Source: Pseudomonas tritici (GTDB lineage Bacteria; Pseudomonadota; Gammaproteobacteria; Pseudomonadales; Pseudomonadaceae). Taken from it: a stretch of DNA of 64,000 bases. The translations under genes and the position numbers were made by a program. This document shows, piece by piece, positions 16,725 through 25,918 of this stretch (position 1 is its first letter; every line of letters starts with the position of its first letter). A model generated the notes under the pieces. That model saw nothing but the letters and a program-made list of their open reading frames with translations, was not told the origin of the DNA and made no database searches. Where the stretch lies: assembly GCF_014268275.3 (NCBI RefSeq), contig NZ_CP077084.1, positions 1,364,001 through 1,428,000 on the forward strand, given 5' to 3'.

Positions 16725-17378
16725 TTAGCGGGTCGACACGGGGCGTTTCACCCAGACTGGCGACAGGCTCGAACCGGAACCCGTGACGTACAGCACGGCG
16801 GCTTCACCGCGCTCCAGCGCCACTGGCTTCAGGTCGCTGACTTTCTTGTCGCCGTCATACAAGGCCAGGCTCACTTTCACCGGGTTGATTTCGCGCTCGC
16901 CGCGGCCTTTGGCAGCCACGGACTTGACCACGTCGGTCTTGCCGTCAGCGGTTTTCAGGGTCAGGGCCTTGTCGCTGAGGTTCTGCACGCGCACCAGGGA
17001 CTTCTGCTTATTCTTGAACGGTGGTTCTTCGATCAGCTGTGGCTGGCCGCTGCCGTTGTTGACCAGGGTGTAGTAGTGGTCTGCGGCGAGTTTGACCGGC
17101 ACGGTCTGGCTGCCTACCTTCGCGCTGTAGTCACCGCCCGGCATGAAGCTGAAATCGCTGCTCGCCAGTGGCGCGACTTCGCTCAGGTTGGTGCTGCCAA
17201 CGGTGGCGCTGACTTCTTGATTGGAGGCGTTGTAGACGCGCACGAAGCTCGAACCTTTCGGTGCGACGGGGCCGTACAAGGCAGCATCACCGGCGAAGGC
17301 CGACATCGAAGCGATGCTCATGCCAGCGGCGAGGGCCAAGGTTTTGGCGAGACGACGCGGAGTAGTAGTGAAAGTCAT
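16725..17378 (-). CDS. algF: Alginate O-acetyltransferase accessory protein AlgF
   Basis: The 217-residue periplasmic protein has a signal peptide ending AGMSIASMSAFA-GDAAL. The mature part contains LYGPVAPKGSSFVRVYNASN, typical of AlgF. With AlgI and AlgJ it is needed for O-acetylation of mannuronate residues in the periplasm. It has no catalytic motif and probably acts as a scaffold. It lies 16 bases after algJ within the operon. Confidence 0.95.
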   Translation of the reverse strand: MTFTTTPRRLAKTLALAAGMSIASMSAFAGDAALYGPVAPKGSSFVRVYNASNQEVSATVGSTNLSEVAPLASSDFSFMPGGDYSAKVGSQTVPVKLAADHYYTLVNNGSGQPQLIEEPPFKNKQKSLVRVQNLSDKALTLKTADGKTDVVKSVAAKGRGEREINPVKVSLALYDGDKKVSDLKPVALERGEAAVLYVTGSGSSLSPVWVKRPVSTR

Positions 17379-17394
17379 GTGAGTTACCTCTCTT

Positions 17395-18579
17395 TCAGTT
17401 TTGCGCCCGGTCGGGCGTCTCGGATTTTGGGTTTTTAGCTGGGGTGTTCAGTGCCATGTTCTGTTGGCGCGTACCGGCTTGTTTAAGTTGCGCAACCCAC
17501 TTGGGGTCGGCATCGCCGATTTCGTTGTTCACGGGCAGATAACGTTCAGGAAACTCCCAGATCAGCACCTGTGGCGGGCTGTTCTTGAAGTCATCGCTTT
17601 TGAGGTAGCTGAGCATTGGCAGGATCGGGCCGTGGCCGTCTTCGGCGTAGCTGACTACGTCGCTGCCCAGGGCTTGCTTGAGGGCGCCGACGAAGTTCCA
17701 GTTGGGGTTGGCGCTGTAGCTGGTGCCCACCAGTGCCACCGGGGTTTCGCTGTCGCTGAACAGCGCGTCGTCACCTTTGGTTTCGGCCAGGTGCGTGACG
17801 CGTTTTTCCAGCGGCTCTTTAGGTGGCATCAGGTTTTCGAACAGCGGGTCCAGAGGCAGGAACAGGCGCAGGTCGCCTTTGTGCGGCTCGGTTTTCTCTG
17901 CTTCGGTGACAAAGCGCTGTGGCTCGCCGCTCAGCGGGGTCTTTTCGGTAATCGTCTTAGCCAACTGCTTGGCGGCAATTTCAGCACCGTCCGGCGTCCA
18001 GTGCGTGTCGGTGCGCAGGAACACTTGCTTGCCAGCGAGCTTGGCCTGTTGCAGTGGGCCAAGCAGGTCGGGGGCGATGATCTTGTCGGCGGCGACACGG
18101 GCGTGGAAGTCCTGGTACAGGTTGGCGTGGATGCTGGCCGGTTTCACTTCACCCAGGTGTTCCGGGTACAGGCGCACCTTGGCCGGCACGATCGCCATCA
18201 CCAGCTGAATGCCCTGCGCCTTAAGCTTCTGGCGTACGCCTTCGACCAGCGCGTAGTTGCCTTCAAGGTTCTGGTCTTCGTTGACGGCGGGGTTGAACTC
18301 CTCGTCGCTGTACAACCAGTGATCGCGACCCAGTACCACGCCAGGGCGACCTTCATTGAACAGCTTATAATCCAGCGCTGCCCACAGGTTGGTGCCCAGG
18401 CGTTTGATCGGGAACTCTTCGTCGTAGTGCGTCTCGACAGCCTTGGTCCAACGGCCGTTGAGCACGGTTGCGTCGGCATTGGTGCTGAAACCGAAGAAAC
18501 TGCGCAGTGACCAGGCACCCAGGGCCAGCAGCACCACCAGGAACAGGCCGATATAGAGGACGCGTAATGAACGGGTCAT
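17395..18579 (-). CDS. algJ: Alginate O-acetylase AlgJ
   Basis: The 394-residue protein has one N-terminal signal or anchor (about 6-28: VLYIGLFLVVLLALGAWSL) and an SGNH-hydrolase-like domain. The Asp-x-His pair is visible in FLRTDTHWTPDGA (about 190-202) and the nucleophile Ser in ALVGTSYSANPNWNF (about 286-300). AlgJ passes acetyl groups in the periplasm for alginate acetylation together with AlgI, AlgF and AlgX. It starts 11 bases after algI ends. Confidence 0.96.
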   Translation of the reverse strand: MTRSLRVLYIGLFLVVLLALGAWSLRSFFGFSTNADATVLNGRWTKAVETHYDEEFPIKRLGTNLWAALDYKLFNEGRPGVVLGRDHWLYSDEEFNPAVNEDQNLEGNYALVEGVRQKLKAQGIQLVMAIVPAKVRLYPEHLGEVKPASIHANLYQDFHARVAADKIIAPDLLGPLQQAKLAGKQVFLRTDTHWTPDGAEIAAKQLAKTITEKTPLSGEPQRFVTEAEKTEPHKGDLRLFLPLDPLFENLMPPKEPLEKRVTHLAETKGDDALFSDSETPVALVGTSYSANPNWNFVGALKQALGSDVVSYAEDGHGPILPMLSYLKSDDFKNSPPQVLIWEFPERYLPVNNEIGDADPKWVAQLKQAGTRQQNMALNTPAKNPKSETPDRAQN

Positions 18580-18590
18580 GGTCGGCTCCC

Positions 18591-20132
18591 TCAGAATTGG
18601 AAGTAAAGGAACGGCGAGAAACTCTGCGCCGACAATTTAAGAATCGACGCCACGAACAGCAGCAGCACCGCAGCGCGCATGGCGTAGCGTGGCCAGTCAG
18701 CGGTCCAGTAGGCCGGTTGCACGGCGGCATCTTGGCCCACGGTGAAGCCGGGCTCGTGGATGCTGCCAGGGTTGTCGCCCGGTACGGCCTTGATCAGGCT
18801 CGGGTCGGCTGGCTTGGTCTTCTCGGTTTTCTCGGCAGGGCGATTGGTGTAGAAGTCGCGCAGGCCAAAAAACGCCAGGGTTGCATAGGCCACCACCAGG
18901 GTTGCTACTTGCAGGCCGGTGAGGTTGGCGCGGTTGAGTTCCGACAGCGACCACTCGCCAAAGCTGAACATCGCACCGTACATACGGCCGGCGACGTGCA
19001 GGTTTTCGGCGCGGAAGATCACCCAGCCCATCACCACCAGCAGGAAGGTAAAGGCCCACCGTACGGGGTTGAAGCTGCGCGGCGAGGTGTTGAGGCCGAT
19101 GGCTTTTTCAATCGCCAGCCACATGCCGTGCCAGGCGCCCCACACGATGTAGGTGATGTTCGCACCGTGCCACAGGCCACCGAGCAACATGGTCAGGAAC
19201 AGGTTGCGGTAGGTGGTCAGCGTGCCTTTACGGTTGCCGCCCAGGGTGATGTACAGGTAGTCACGCAGCCAGGTGGAGAGGCTGATGTGCCAGCGACGCC
19301 AGAACTCGGTGATCGACTGGCTGATGTACGGCTGCTTGAAGTTTTCCATGAAGCGGAAACCCATCATCAAGCCCAAACCAATCGCCATGTCGCTGTAGCC
19401 GGAGAAGTCGAAGTACAGCTGTGCGGTGTAGGCCAGCGCGCCGAGCCAGGCATCGCCCGTTGTCGGGTTTTGCAGGGCGAAGCAATGGTCGGCCACCACC
19501 GCCAGGGTGTCGGCGATGAAGACCTTCTTGATGAACCCCTGCATGAACCGCGTGCAGCCCTCGGAGAACTTGTCGAGGGTGTGGGTGCGGTTGTTGAACT
19601 GGTCGGCCAGGTCGCGAAAGCGCAACACAGGGCCGGCAATCAAGTGCGGGAAGATCGCCACGAACGCTGCAAAGTCGATGAGGTTGCGCGTGGCCGGGGT
19701 GTCGCCACGGTACACGTCGATGATGTAGCTGATGGACTCGAAGATGTAGAACGAGATACCGATCGGCAACAACACGTGGGTCAGGATAAACGGCTCCAGG
19801 CCCGCCGACTTCATCATCACATTGATGCTGTCGACGCCGAAGTTGGCGTACTTGAAGTAGCCGAGGATGCACAGGTCGACCACCACGCCCAGCAGCAGCC
19901 AGCGCTGGGCCGGCTTGGTGCGCACGCCTGCCGCACCGACCTTGAGGCCGATCCAGTAGTTCCACAGCGTCACCGCGGCGAACAGCGCCAGGAAGTCCAC
20001 TCGCCACCAGGCGTAGAACACGTAGCTGGCCAGCAGCAGCAGCAGGTTGCGATAGCGTTGCCCGCTCAAATAGTACAAGCCGAGAAAGATCGGCAAGAAC
20101 AGAAACAGGAACACATTGGACGAGAAAACCAT
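18591..20132 (-). CDS. algI: Alginate O-acetylation MBOAT protein AlgI
   Basis: The 513-residue polytopic membrane protein starts MVFSSNVFLFLFLPIFLGLYY; I choose this start over an eight-residue in-frame extension because the family begins here. It has the MBOAT core: YFDFSGYSDMAIGLGLMMGF, EFWRRWHISLSTWLRDYLYI and the catalytic His in LLGGLWHGANITYIVWG. AlgI is thought to carry acetyl groups across the inner membrane to AlgJ and AlgX. It is separated from algL by 146 bases holding a small REP hairpin. Confidence 0.97.
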   Translation of the reverse strand: MVFSSNVFLFLFLPIFLGLYYLSGQRYRNLLLLLASYVFYAWWRVDFLALFAAVTLWNYWIGLKVGAAGVRTKPAQRWLLLGVVVDLCILGYFKYANFGVDSINVMMKSAGLEPFILTHVLLPIGISFYIFESISYIIDVYRGDTPATRNLIDFAAFVAIFPHLIAGPVLRFRDLADQFNNRTHTLDKFSEGCTRFMQGFIKKVFIADTLAVVADHCFALQNPTTGDAWLGALAYTAQLYFDFSGYSDMAIGLGLMMGFRFMENFKQPYISQSITEFWRRWHISLSTWLRDYLYITLGGNRKGTLTTYRNLFLTMLLGGLWHGANITYIVWGAWHGMWLAIEKAIGLNTSPRSFNPVRWAFTFLLVVMGWVIFRAENLHVAGRMYGAMFSFGEWSLSELNRANLTGLQVATLVVAYATLAFFGLRDFYTNRPAEKTEKTKPADPSLIKAVPGDNPGSIHEPGFTVGQDAAVQPAYWTADWPRYAMRAAVLLLFVASILKLSAQSFSPFLYFQF

Positions 20133-20242
20133 CCCGATCTCTCCATGTTTAACCAACAGTCAAGGGCCAGAGCCCCCCCAAACCCCCCCACGATTTCGCG
20201 AGGGGGCGGTACTACATTCCTACTGACGAAACCGGTTCAAAC

Positions 20243-20262
20243 TGTGGGAGCGGGCTCCCACA
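20243..20262. repeat. Minimal REP hairpin between algL and algI
   Basis: TGTGGGAGC (20243-20251), loop GG, GCTCCCACA (20254-20262) form a perfect 9-bp stem. It looks like a collapsed REPIN keeping only the arm tips. It sits 17 bases after the algL stop within the operon. A pair of seven-C runs (20172-20178 and 20183-20189) lies nearby, upstream of algI. Confidence 0.8.
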
Positions 20263-20278
20263 TTTGAAGTGCGTTTCG

Positions 20279-21388
20279 TCAGCTACCTTTGTTGCCCTTT
20301 TCATGCGTCGGGTCGTACACCTTGGTCAGGTCACCCCCGAGGCGGAACGTCTTGAATGGCTGCATCCCGTGTTTGCGCTCGATCACATCCGGCGCACAGG
20401 TGTAGAGGGTGCAGAACGGCTCAAGCCAGGCATATTTCATGTCTTCCTTGAGGTCCTTCATGTCTTGCTCTTTGCCATTCTTCTGTTCGAAGATTTCCGG
20501 GTCTTTCACCCCGGCCAGCACTTTGTCGCCCAGGCGCTTGAGCGCGCTGTTGTTTTCCTGGCGCAGATCAACACCGTTGACCAGGGCAAAACTGGCGATC
20601 ATCGACAGCGGCGGCAGGGCGTAGTTGTGGTACGACAAGGCGCGTTGCTGGCGCTTCAATTCGTTCGGCAAGAAGCCCTGGTCATCGACCTGGTTCACGC
20701 CGACCTTGTATTCCTTCACCGCCCAATCAAACAGGTCGCGGCGGTTGGTGGCGACGGACGTTGCCATCACCGACCAGGCGGCCCAGTAGGAGTGGTTGTT
20801 GGTTTTCTCCAGCGGCAGGTTGTCCCAGTCGCTTACTACCTGATCGGCCAGTTTGTTGAACCAGGCTTCGATGATTTGCGATTCCTGCTGGTGGTTGGCC
20901 AACGGGTGCGAATCGGAGAACTTCAGGCGTACATAGGCCGACGCCATGCTGCCCAGCGCCCATTTGCGCATGGACTTGCCGGTGTGGTTGAAGTCCTTGG
21001 ACATCAACGCATCCGCCTTGGCCCAGCTCGTGAGCCAGTTGAGGGTGCATTCCAGCTGCTCCGGACGACCGTCGCGCATGAACTGCATCACGCGCTTGCT
21101 GGTGTCTTTTTCCAGCTTGGTGATATCAGCGGTGCTGTCGCGGAAGGCTTTTTCGGATTGCACATTCAGCGTGGAACGCGCCTTGTCCGAACCTTCGTAC
21201 TTGCTGCGAAATTGCAGCGAGCCGGTGTACGGCGCCGGCATGGCGTCGCAGTCATTCTTGAAGTCGCCGGTCTTGAAGGCTTCAATCGGTGCGAAATAAC
21301 CCTGGGGCGGACGCAGTGGCGCGGCGGCGTTAACGGAGCCGGCGAACATCGCCAGGCCGAGTAACGTAGGGATCAATAACTTCTGCAT
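20279..21388 (-). CDS. algL: Alginate lyase AlgL
   Basis: The 369-residue periplasmic lyase has a signal peptide [21 protein letters not shown]. Family active-site regions are intact: [28 protein letters not shown], the catalytic His in [13 protein letters not shown] and Tyr in [16 protein letters not shown]. It cleaves alginate by beta-elimination and clears misdirected polymer from the periplasm. I choose ATG 21388 because GAGG stands six bases before it; ATG 21400, overlapping the algX stop, is the alternative. Confidence 0.96.
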   Translation of the reverse strand: MQKLLIPTLLGLAMFAGSVNAAAPLRPPQGYFAPIEAFKTGDFKNDCDAMPAPYTGSLQFRSKYEGSDKARSTLNVQSEKAFRDSTADITKLEKDTSKRVMQFMRDGRPEQLECTLNWLTSWAKADALMSKDFNHTGKSMRKWALGSMASAYVRLKFSDSHPLANHQQESQIIEAWFNKLADQVVSDWDNLPLEKTNNHSYWAAWSVMATSVATNRRDLFDWAVKEYKVGVNQVDDQGFLPNELKRQQRALSYHNYALPPLSMIASFALVNGVDLRQENNSALKRLGDKVLAGVKDPEIFEQKNGKEQDMKDLKEDMKYAWLEPFCTLYTCAPDVIERKHGMQPFKTFRLGGDLTKVYDPTHEKGNKGS

Positions 21389-21396
21389 AGGTAACC

Positions 21397-22845
21397 TCAT
21401 TGCCCGAGTGATGCGGTTTTTTGACCGCTGCTTGGGAATACGTTGCGTGTGCAAATTTTCGCTTCAACCTTTTGCGCGGCAGCGCCCGCTTCGGGACCCT
21501 GCACTTCCACGGCCAGCAAGTTCTGCGAGGCCCAGTCTTCATCGGTGCGCAGTTCAAAGGCGAAACGCCCGTCTGTATCGGATGTTTCGGGTTTCTCGAT
21601 CTTGATGTCCTCGTGGCGCCCGTTCATGTACCAGAGGGTGGCTTGCAAGGTTTTCACCGATGGATCGGCGAAGCGGATATCAACCTGGTGGTTGGCGTTG
21701 CGCAGGTCTTTGTTCGAACTGTTAACCAGCAATTCGTTCTTGCCGGGTTTCAATGTCGTGCTGGCCGTCATCTGTGCGGTCTTGCCTTCGCAGCCGTTGT
21801 CGAGCAGGGACATCATCTGGCGATAGATGGTCTCCTGGTCGAGGCGATACAGCGGCGAGAACTCCCAGATCAGAATCTTTGGCGGCGACTTCTGGAATTC
21901 GTCGCTGCCCAGGTACTGGATCATCGAACCTTCCAGACCGCCGCCAGGGAAGGCGACGTTGAGGATATCGGCACCGATTTCCTGCTCGAGGAAACCGGCG
22001 AAGTTGTAGTTCTTGCCACTGTGGCTGGTGCCCACGAGGGTGATCTGCGGGTTGCCCGAGTCGCCGAACAGGTCGCCATCACCGGCTTCGCCTTTGGGCT
22101 CGGTGGTGAACTGGTCCATGTACTGGATCGCGTAGCTCGTGCCGCACAGCTGGCCGGCCATGTTGTGCAGGGTGCCGGTCTTGCCCATGCGCCCGGAACG
22201 CTTGGTTTCGAATTCGCGCTTGGGAATGTCGGCAAACTCAGGCATTGCACGCACTTTGGCACCGACGATTTTCGCCGTGCGCTGGGCGCCGTAGGGCGTC
22301 CAGTGCTGGTCGCCACGGAAGTAAAAATCGTGGGCCGGCAGTTCATCCGGAAGCTGTTCGTTGGTCAACGGCGACAGGTCCGGTACTACGTAGCCCATCT
22401 TGGCGAAACGGCCGAGCATGGTCTTGTAGTTGCCCAGTGCCTTGTCGAAATCGAACTTGGCTTTCTCTTCCGGGTTGAGTTTATTGCGGTTCACCAGGCC
22501 ACGGGTGGGCTGGTAAACCACCACCAATTCAACGCCCTTGGCCTTGAACGCATCGTGCAGCTGTTGCATGCGCTTGTAGCCGGAAGGCGTGGTGTCGAAC
22601 TCGGTACGCAGGTCTTCCTGGGTACGGAACAGCCAGTCGCCCTGGGCTTGTACCAGGGTGGTGAAATTCTGCTGGTAGCGCGTGGTGTAGTTGCGCGCAT
22701 CATGCGCCGCCGGGCACAGGCTGCAGCACGGTTCGGCGGTGAAGGTCGGCGCCTTGATTTCGTCGGCGCGCACGCCCTGGCTGGCCGCAAGCAGGCCGAG
22801 GGTCAGACCCGAGAGGCTGAGCAGTTTGATCATGTGTGGGTGCAT
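21397..22845 (-). CDS. algX: Alginate O-acetyltransferase / secretion complex protein AlgX
   Basis: The 482-residue periplasmic protein has a signal peptide ([19 protein letters not shown], cut near GVRA-DE). The N-terminal SGNH-like domain carries the Asp-x-His in [14 protein letters not shown] (about 167-180) and the Ser in [13 protein letters not shown] (about 262-274). The C-terminal carbohydrate-binding module runs about 345-470. AlgX is the terminal acetyltransferase in alginate modification and joins AlgK. Start ATG 22845 is chosen because GAGG lies nine bases upstream; ATG 22854 would have no spacing. It is paralogous to AlgJ in its catalytic half. Confidence 0.95.
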   Translation of the reverse strand: MHPHMIKLLSLSGLTLGLLAASQGVRADEIKAPTFTAEPCCSLCPAAHDARNYTTRYQQNFTTLVQAQGDWLFRTQEDLRTEFDTTPSGYKRMQQLHDAFKAKGVELVVVYQPTRGLVNRNKLNPEEKAKFDFDKALGNYKTMLGRFAKMGYVVPDLSPLTNEQLPDELPAHDFYFRGDQHWTPYGAQRTAKIVGAKVRAMPEFADIPKREFETKRSGRMGKTGTLHNMAGQLCGTSYAIQYMDQFTTEPKGEAGDGDLFGDSGNPQITLVGTSHSGKNYNFAGFLEQEIGADILNVAFPGGGLEGSMIQYLGSDEFQKSPPKILIWEFSPLYRLDQETIYRQMMSLLDNGCEGKTAQMTASTTLKPGKNELLVNSSNKDLRNANHQVDIRFADPSVKTLQATLWYMNGRHEDIKIEKPETSDTDGRFAFELRTDEDWASQNLLAVEVQGPEAGAAAQKVEAKICTRNVFPSSGQKTASLGQ

Positions 22846-22856
22846 AAGGGTCATCC

Positions 22857-24416
22857 TCAGTCCTGCATTTCGGTCTGGCGTTCGACAGGGTCGATCAGCA
22901 CGGCTTTCTGCTGGCGTACCAGCAGGTCGAGAATTTCTTCCTGGCGCTCGCCAAGAATGCCGGAGAAGCTGATGCCGCTGGATTTGGTCGGCGCCAGCAT
23001 CGACACGCGGTACAACTCGACACTCAACGGCGAATCGATGGACAGCGGCCCGCTGCCGTTACCCGCCAGCTCTCCGCCGACCACGATCAGCGAAACTTTG
23101 GCGTCGAACGGGTCGAGGGCGATGTCACGGTCGGTGTCGGTCAAATCCTTGATGTGACCGTAAAGCCCCGTCAGGCCGTTGGCCATCGAGGTGTTTTCGT
23201 ACAGCTTGATGTTCACGCTGTTACGCACGCGGATACCGTGGCGACGGTTGGCAATCACTTTATTGCCCCACAGCAGGTTGTCACCGCTCTCATAGAGCGT
23301 GATGCCGTCGGTGTGGTTGCGGTAGAACTCGTTGTCAGCCACGTAGTTGTTGACGCTGTTACGGTCGAGCACCAGGCCGGAGAGCTTGTTGTCGTAGCTG
23401 CGGTTGTTGAAGATGAAGCTGTCGTTCACTTCCCGGGAAATGATGATGCCGTGCTTCTTCTTGGTGCCGTAGACGGTGTTGTCCGCGATTATCAGGCCGT
23501 GGGAACGGTCATGAGGGTCAATGCCGTAGACGATGTTGTCTTTGTAGGTATTGCCCTTGATCACAAAGCCTGTGGTCTCGTAGCAGTAGAAGCCGTACCA
23601 CATGTCCGAGAACTCGGAATCAATGATCCAGCCGGTCGGCTCAGGGCGCTTGAGTACCTTGGCCATATTCGGCGTGTACTGGGAAATACTCACCCCGTAC
23701 GACTTACTGTTGGCGTAGCCGAAGCTCGCCATCTTGGTATTGGCGATGTACGTCTCGGTGCCTCCCCAAGCCAGCAGGAACGGGCGAAATTCCTTGGGCG
23801 ACTTGAACAGCGCCGGGCCGTTGGCTTTTTCGCTCCAGCCGGTGACTTTGGTGTCACTCACAAATAGCTGGCCATCGTTGATCAGGAACGAACCGGCTTC
23901 CTGGGACAAACGCAACTCCTGGGTCTTCTTGTCGATTTCCAGGATGCCTTTGCGCCCGACCACGATCGGCAACTTGGCCAGGAACACGCCCGGCGAGGTT
24001 TCGCTCAGGTACTGCTTGGGCACCTTGCCCAGCAGGTCCTTGAGGTTCATGTAGCCGTCATCGACAAAGATCGCCTGGGGAATGCCGTGCTGGCGCACCA
24101 CCCATTCGGCCATCTTGTTGTCACCGCCAATGAAGTCCTTGAGGGCGTCTTCCTGCATCATGCGACGGATGCTGAACTTGCCCGCTTTGCCACGCACGAT
24201 CTTCTTTTGCATCGCTGCAGCGGTGTAGCCCGAAAGATCCGGCAGGGCCGGCTTGGCCATTTCCAGCGGCGCGGTCGGCGGGCTGGAAATAGTGTAGGTC
24301 TTGGCCTGTTGCAGTTCTTTGGCGATGGTCGGCGCCTTGACCTGCTGCGCGGTATCGGCGAAGGCTGTGGCGCTGGCCATCAGCATCGCGGTCACCAGCA
24401 AGCGTTGAGGAATCAT
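22857..24416 (-). CDS. algG: Poly(beta-D-mannuronate) C5-epimerase AlgG
   Basis: The 519-residue periplasmic epimerase has a signal peptide MIPQRLLVTAMLMASATAFA. Its right-handed beta-helix (about 230-460) carries the catalytic DPHDR motif in YGIDPHDRSHGLIIADNTV. It converts some mannuronate residues to guluronate in the growing polymer. ATG 24416 is favoured by GGGAG eight bases upstream; an in-frame ATG at 24431 overlaps the algE stop (ATGA). Length and motifs are normal. Confidence 0.96.
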   Translation of the reverse strand: MIPQRLLVTAMLMASATAFADTAQQVKAPTIAKELQQAKTYTISSPPTAPLEMAKPALPDLSGYTAAAMQKKIVRGKAGKFSIRRMMQEDALKDFIGGDNKMAEWVVRQHGIPQAIFVDDGYMNLKDLLGKVPKQYLSETSPGVFLAKLPIVVGRKGILEIDKKTQELRLSQEAGSFLINDGQLFVSDTKVTGWSEKANGPALFKSPKEFRPFLLAWGGTETYIANTKMASFGYANSKSYGVSISQYTPNMAKVLKRPEPTGWIIDSEFSDMWYGFYCYETTGFVIKGNTYKDNIVYGIDPHDRSHGLIIADNTVYGTKKKHGIIISREVNDSFIFNNRSYDNKLSGLVLDRNSVNNYVADNEFYRNHTDGITLYESGDNLLWGNKVIANRRHGIRVRNSVNIKLYENTSMANGLTGLYGHIKDLTDTDRDIALDPFDAKVSLIVVGGELAGNGSGPLSIDSPLSVELYRVSMLAPTKSSGISFSGILGERQEEILDLLVRQQKAVLIDPVERQTEMQD

Positions 24417-24430
24417 TGCGCAGGCTCCCA

Positions 24431-25918
24431 TCAGAACTTCCAAATCACGTCGACAAAGGCGCGATGCATGTACGAATCGACCTGGCTGCCATAGGCGTCA
24501 CCCGGTTTGAACACACCGGCACGGAAGCGCACCAGGGCCGACGGTTCGTCGATCGACTGGCTGAGCGCGGCCGGCAGCAAGCCGGTCTTGAAGTACTTGG
24601 TAACGACCAGGTCCATCTCCTGGCCCAGGTCTTTCTTGCCGTCTTCAAGCGGCAGGGAAGTGCTGGACAGGATCGCGCCGGTCACATCGTCGGTGTTGTT
24701 CTGCACGGCATCGATGCCGTTGCTGCCCACCGGCTTGTTACCGTCGACACGCCAGAACTTGTGGTACACCAAGCTGGCGTCGTAGTCCTCGCGCAACTGC
24801 CAGGAACCGAAGAGGCTCATGGACTGCATGTTGTTCATTTCGCCACGGAAGGCTTCGCCGAAGCGGTGCACGCGGGACTGGGTGCCGGTCCAGTTCGAAC
24901 GGTTGCTTTGCAGGCCGTTCTGTTCGTACTCGGCGCTGGCGCGGGCGTAGGCAGCACCCACTTGCCACTGCGGGTCGAGGCGCAGGCGGATACCCAAGTC
25001 GGTAGCCCAACCATTCACGTCATCGCTGCGCTTGGCCTGGTCGGGGCGGGTGCCGTCGGCCTTCAAAGCGTTGACCGTGTCACGGTCGCCCTGCATGCCG
25101 GTGATGCTCGCCCAATAGTTGACGGTGTTGGTGTTGCGCCAGTTATAGGCGTCGCTGTTGGCTTCGATGCCGAGCCAGGTCAGGTCGCCGTTCTCGCGCT
25201 TGTCCAGCGAGTCGGTCGGCTGGCCCGGTTCCGGGTAATCGAGCTTGCCGTTGTCATGGGTGTGGTGGCCGCGCAGGCCGATCCATTGGCCCGGCGTCCA
25301 CTGGTAGGAAGCGTCGGCGTACAGGTGCTGACGGTCCTTGTCCTTCGGCGACAGTTCCTTGAGGTCGGTGCGGTATTCGCTGAAGCGTTCGGCAACGCCG
25401 ACGTTGGCCTTGAGCAGGGTGGTGTCAAAGGTCCAGTTCAGTGCTTCGATGTTGGTATCGCGCCATTGTCCGTCGTCATTGCGCAGGCGTTGGCGACCGA
25501 GCTTGAGGATCTCGCCAGGGTAGGGCGTGAAGCCGCTGTAGCCGACCCAGAACTCACGCATGGCCAAGTAGTTTTTCTTGGTCTTGCGATCGTTGTTGCT
25601 GGTTTGCTGGTTTTCGTTATTGGCCGACTGTTGCAGGGTGTCGGTCTCGATGATGTCGCTGGACGCAACCGCCTGGCCCATGGCGTAGGCGCTCCAGTTG
25701 CCGCTTTCACCGTAGATCCACGGGCGCAGGTCGAGGCCGATGCCGTTGACGTCGCCGCCTTTCTGCGTGCCGAGGTCGCGGTCATCTTCGGACTGCGCGG
25801 TGGCTTTGACTTCCAGGCCGAAGTTCTTGGCTTCGGTCAGGGCGGCCAGGGTCGGGCACGACCACAGCAGGGCGAAGGTCAGGCCGATGCCGGCCTTGAC
25901 GAATGGGTTGAGCTTCAT
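24431..25918 (-). CDS. algE: Alginate outer-membrane export porin AlgE
   Basis: The 495-residue protein has a signal peptide ([20 protein letters not shown], cut near TLA-AL). The mature part has many alternating, tyrosine- and tryptophan-rich strands ending in [11 protein letters not shown], with the C-terminal Phe typical of outer-membrane beta-barrels. AlgE is the 18-stranded, arginine-lined pore for alginate secretion and works with AlgK. Its start overlaps the algK stop by four bases. Confidence 0.96.
   Translation of the reverse strand: MKLNPFVKAGIGLTFALLWSCPTLAALTEAKNFGLEVKATAQSEDDRDLGTQKGGDVNGIGLDLRPWIYGESGNWSAYAMGQAVASSDIIETDTLQQSANNENQQTSNNDRKTKKNYLAMREFWVGYSGFTPYPGEILKLGRQRLRNDDGQWRDTNIEALNWTFDTTLLKANVGVAERFSEYRTDLKELSPKDKDRQHLYADASYQWTPGQWIGLRGHHTHDNGKLDYPEPGQPTDSLDKRENGDLTWLGIEANSDAYNWRNTNTVNYWASITGMQGDRDTVNALKADGTRPDQAKRSDDVNGWATDLGIRLRLDPQWQVGAAYARASAEYEQNGLQSNRSNWTGTQSRVHRFGEAFRGEMNNMQSMSLFGSWQLREDYDASLVYHKFWRVDGNKPVGSNGIDAVQNNTDDVTGAILSSTSLPLEDGKKDLGQEMDLVVTKYFKTGLLPAALSQSIDEPSALVRFRAGVFKPGDAYGSQVDSYMHRAFVDVIWKF

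Noticed and set aside
18507..23157. Long plus-strand open frames across algJ, algI, algL and algX (for example 18507-20267 and 21421-23157)
   Set aside because: Both are antisense to alginate genes with clear motifs; the frames come from codon bias and start at no ribosome site.
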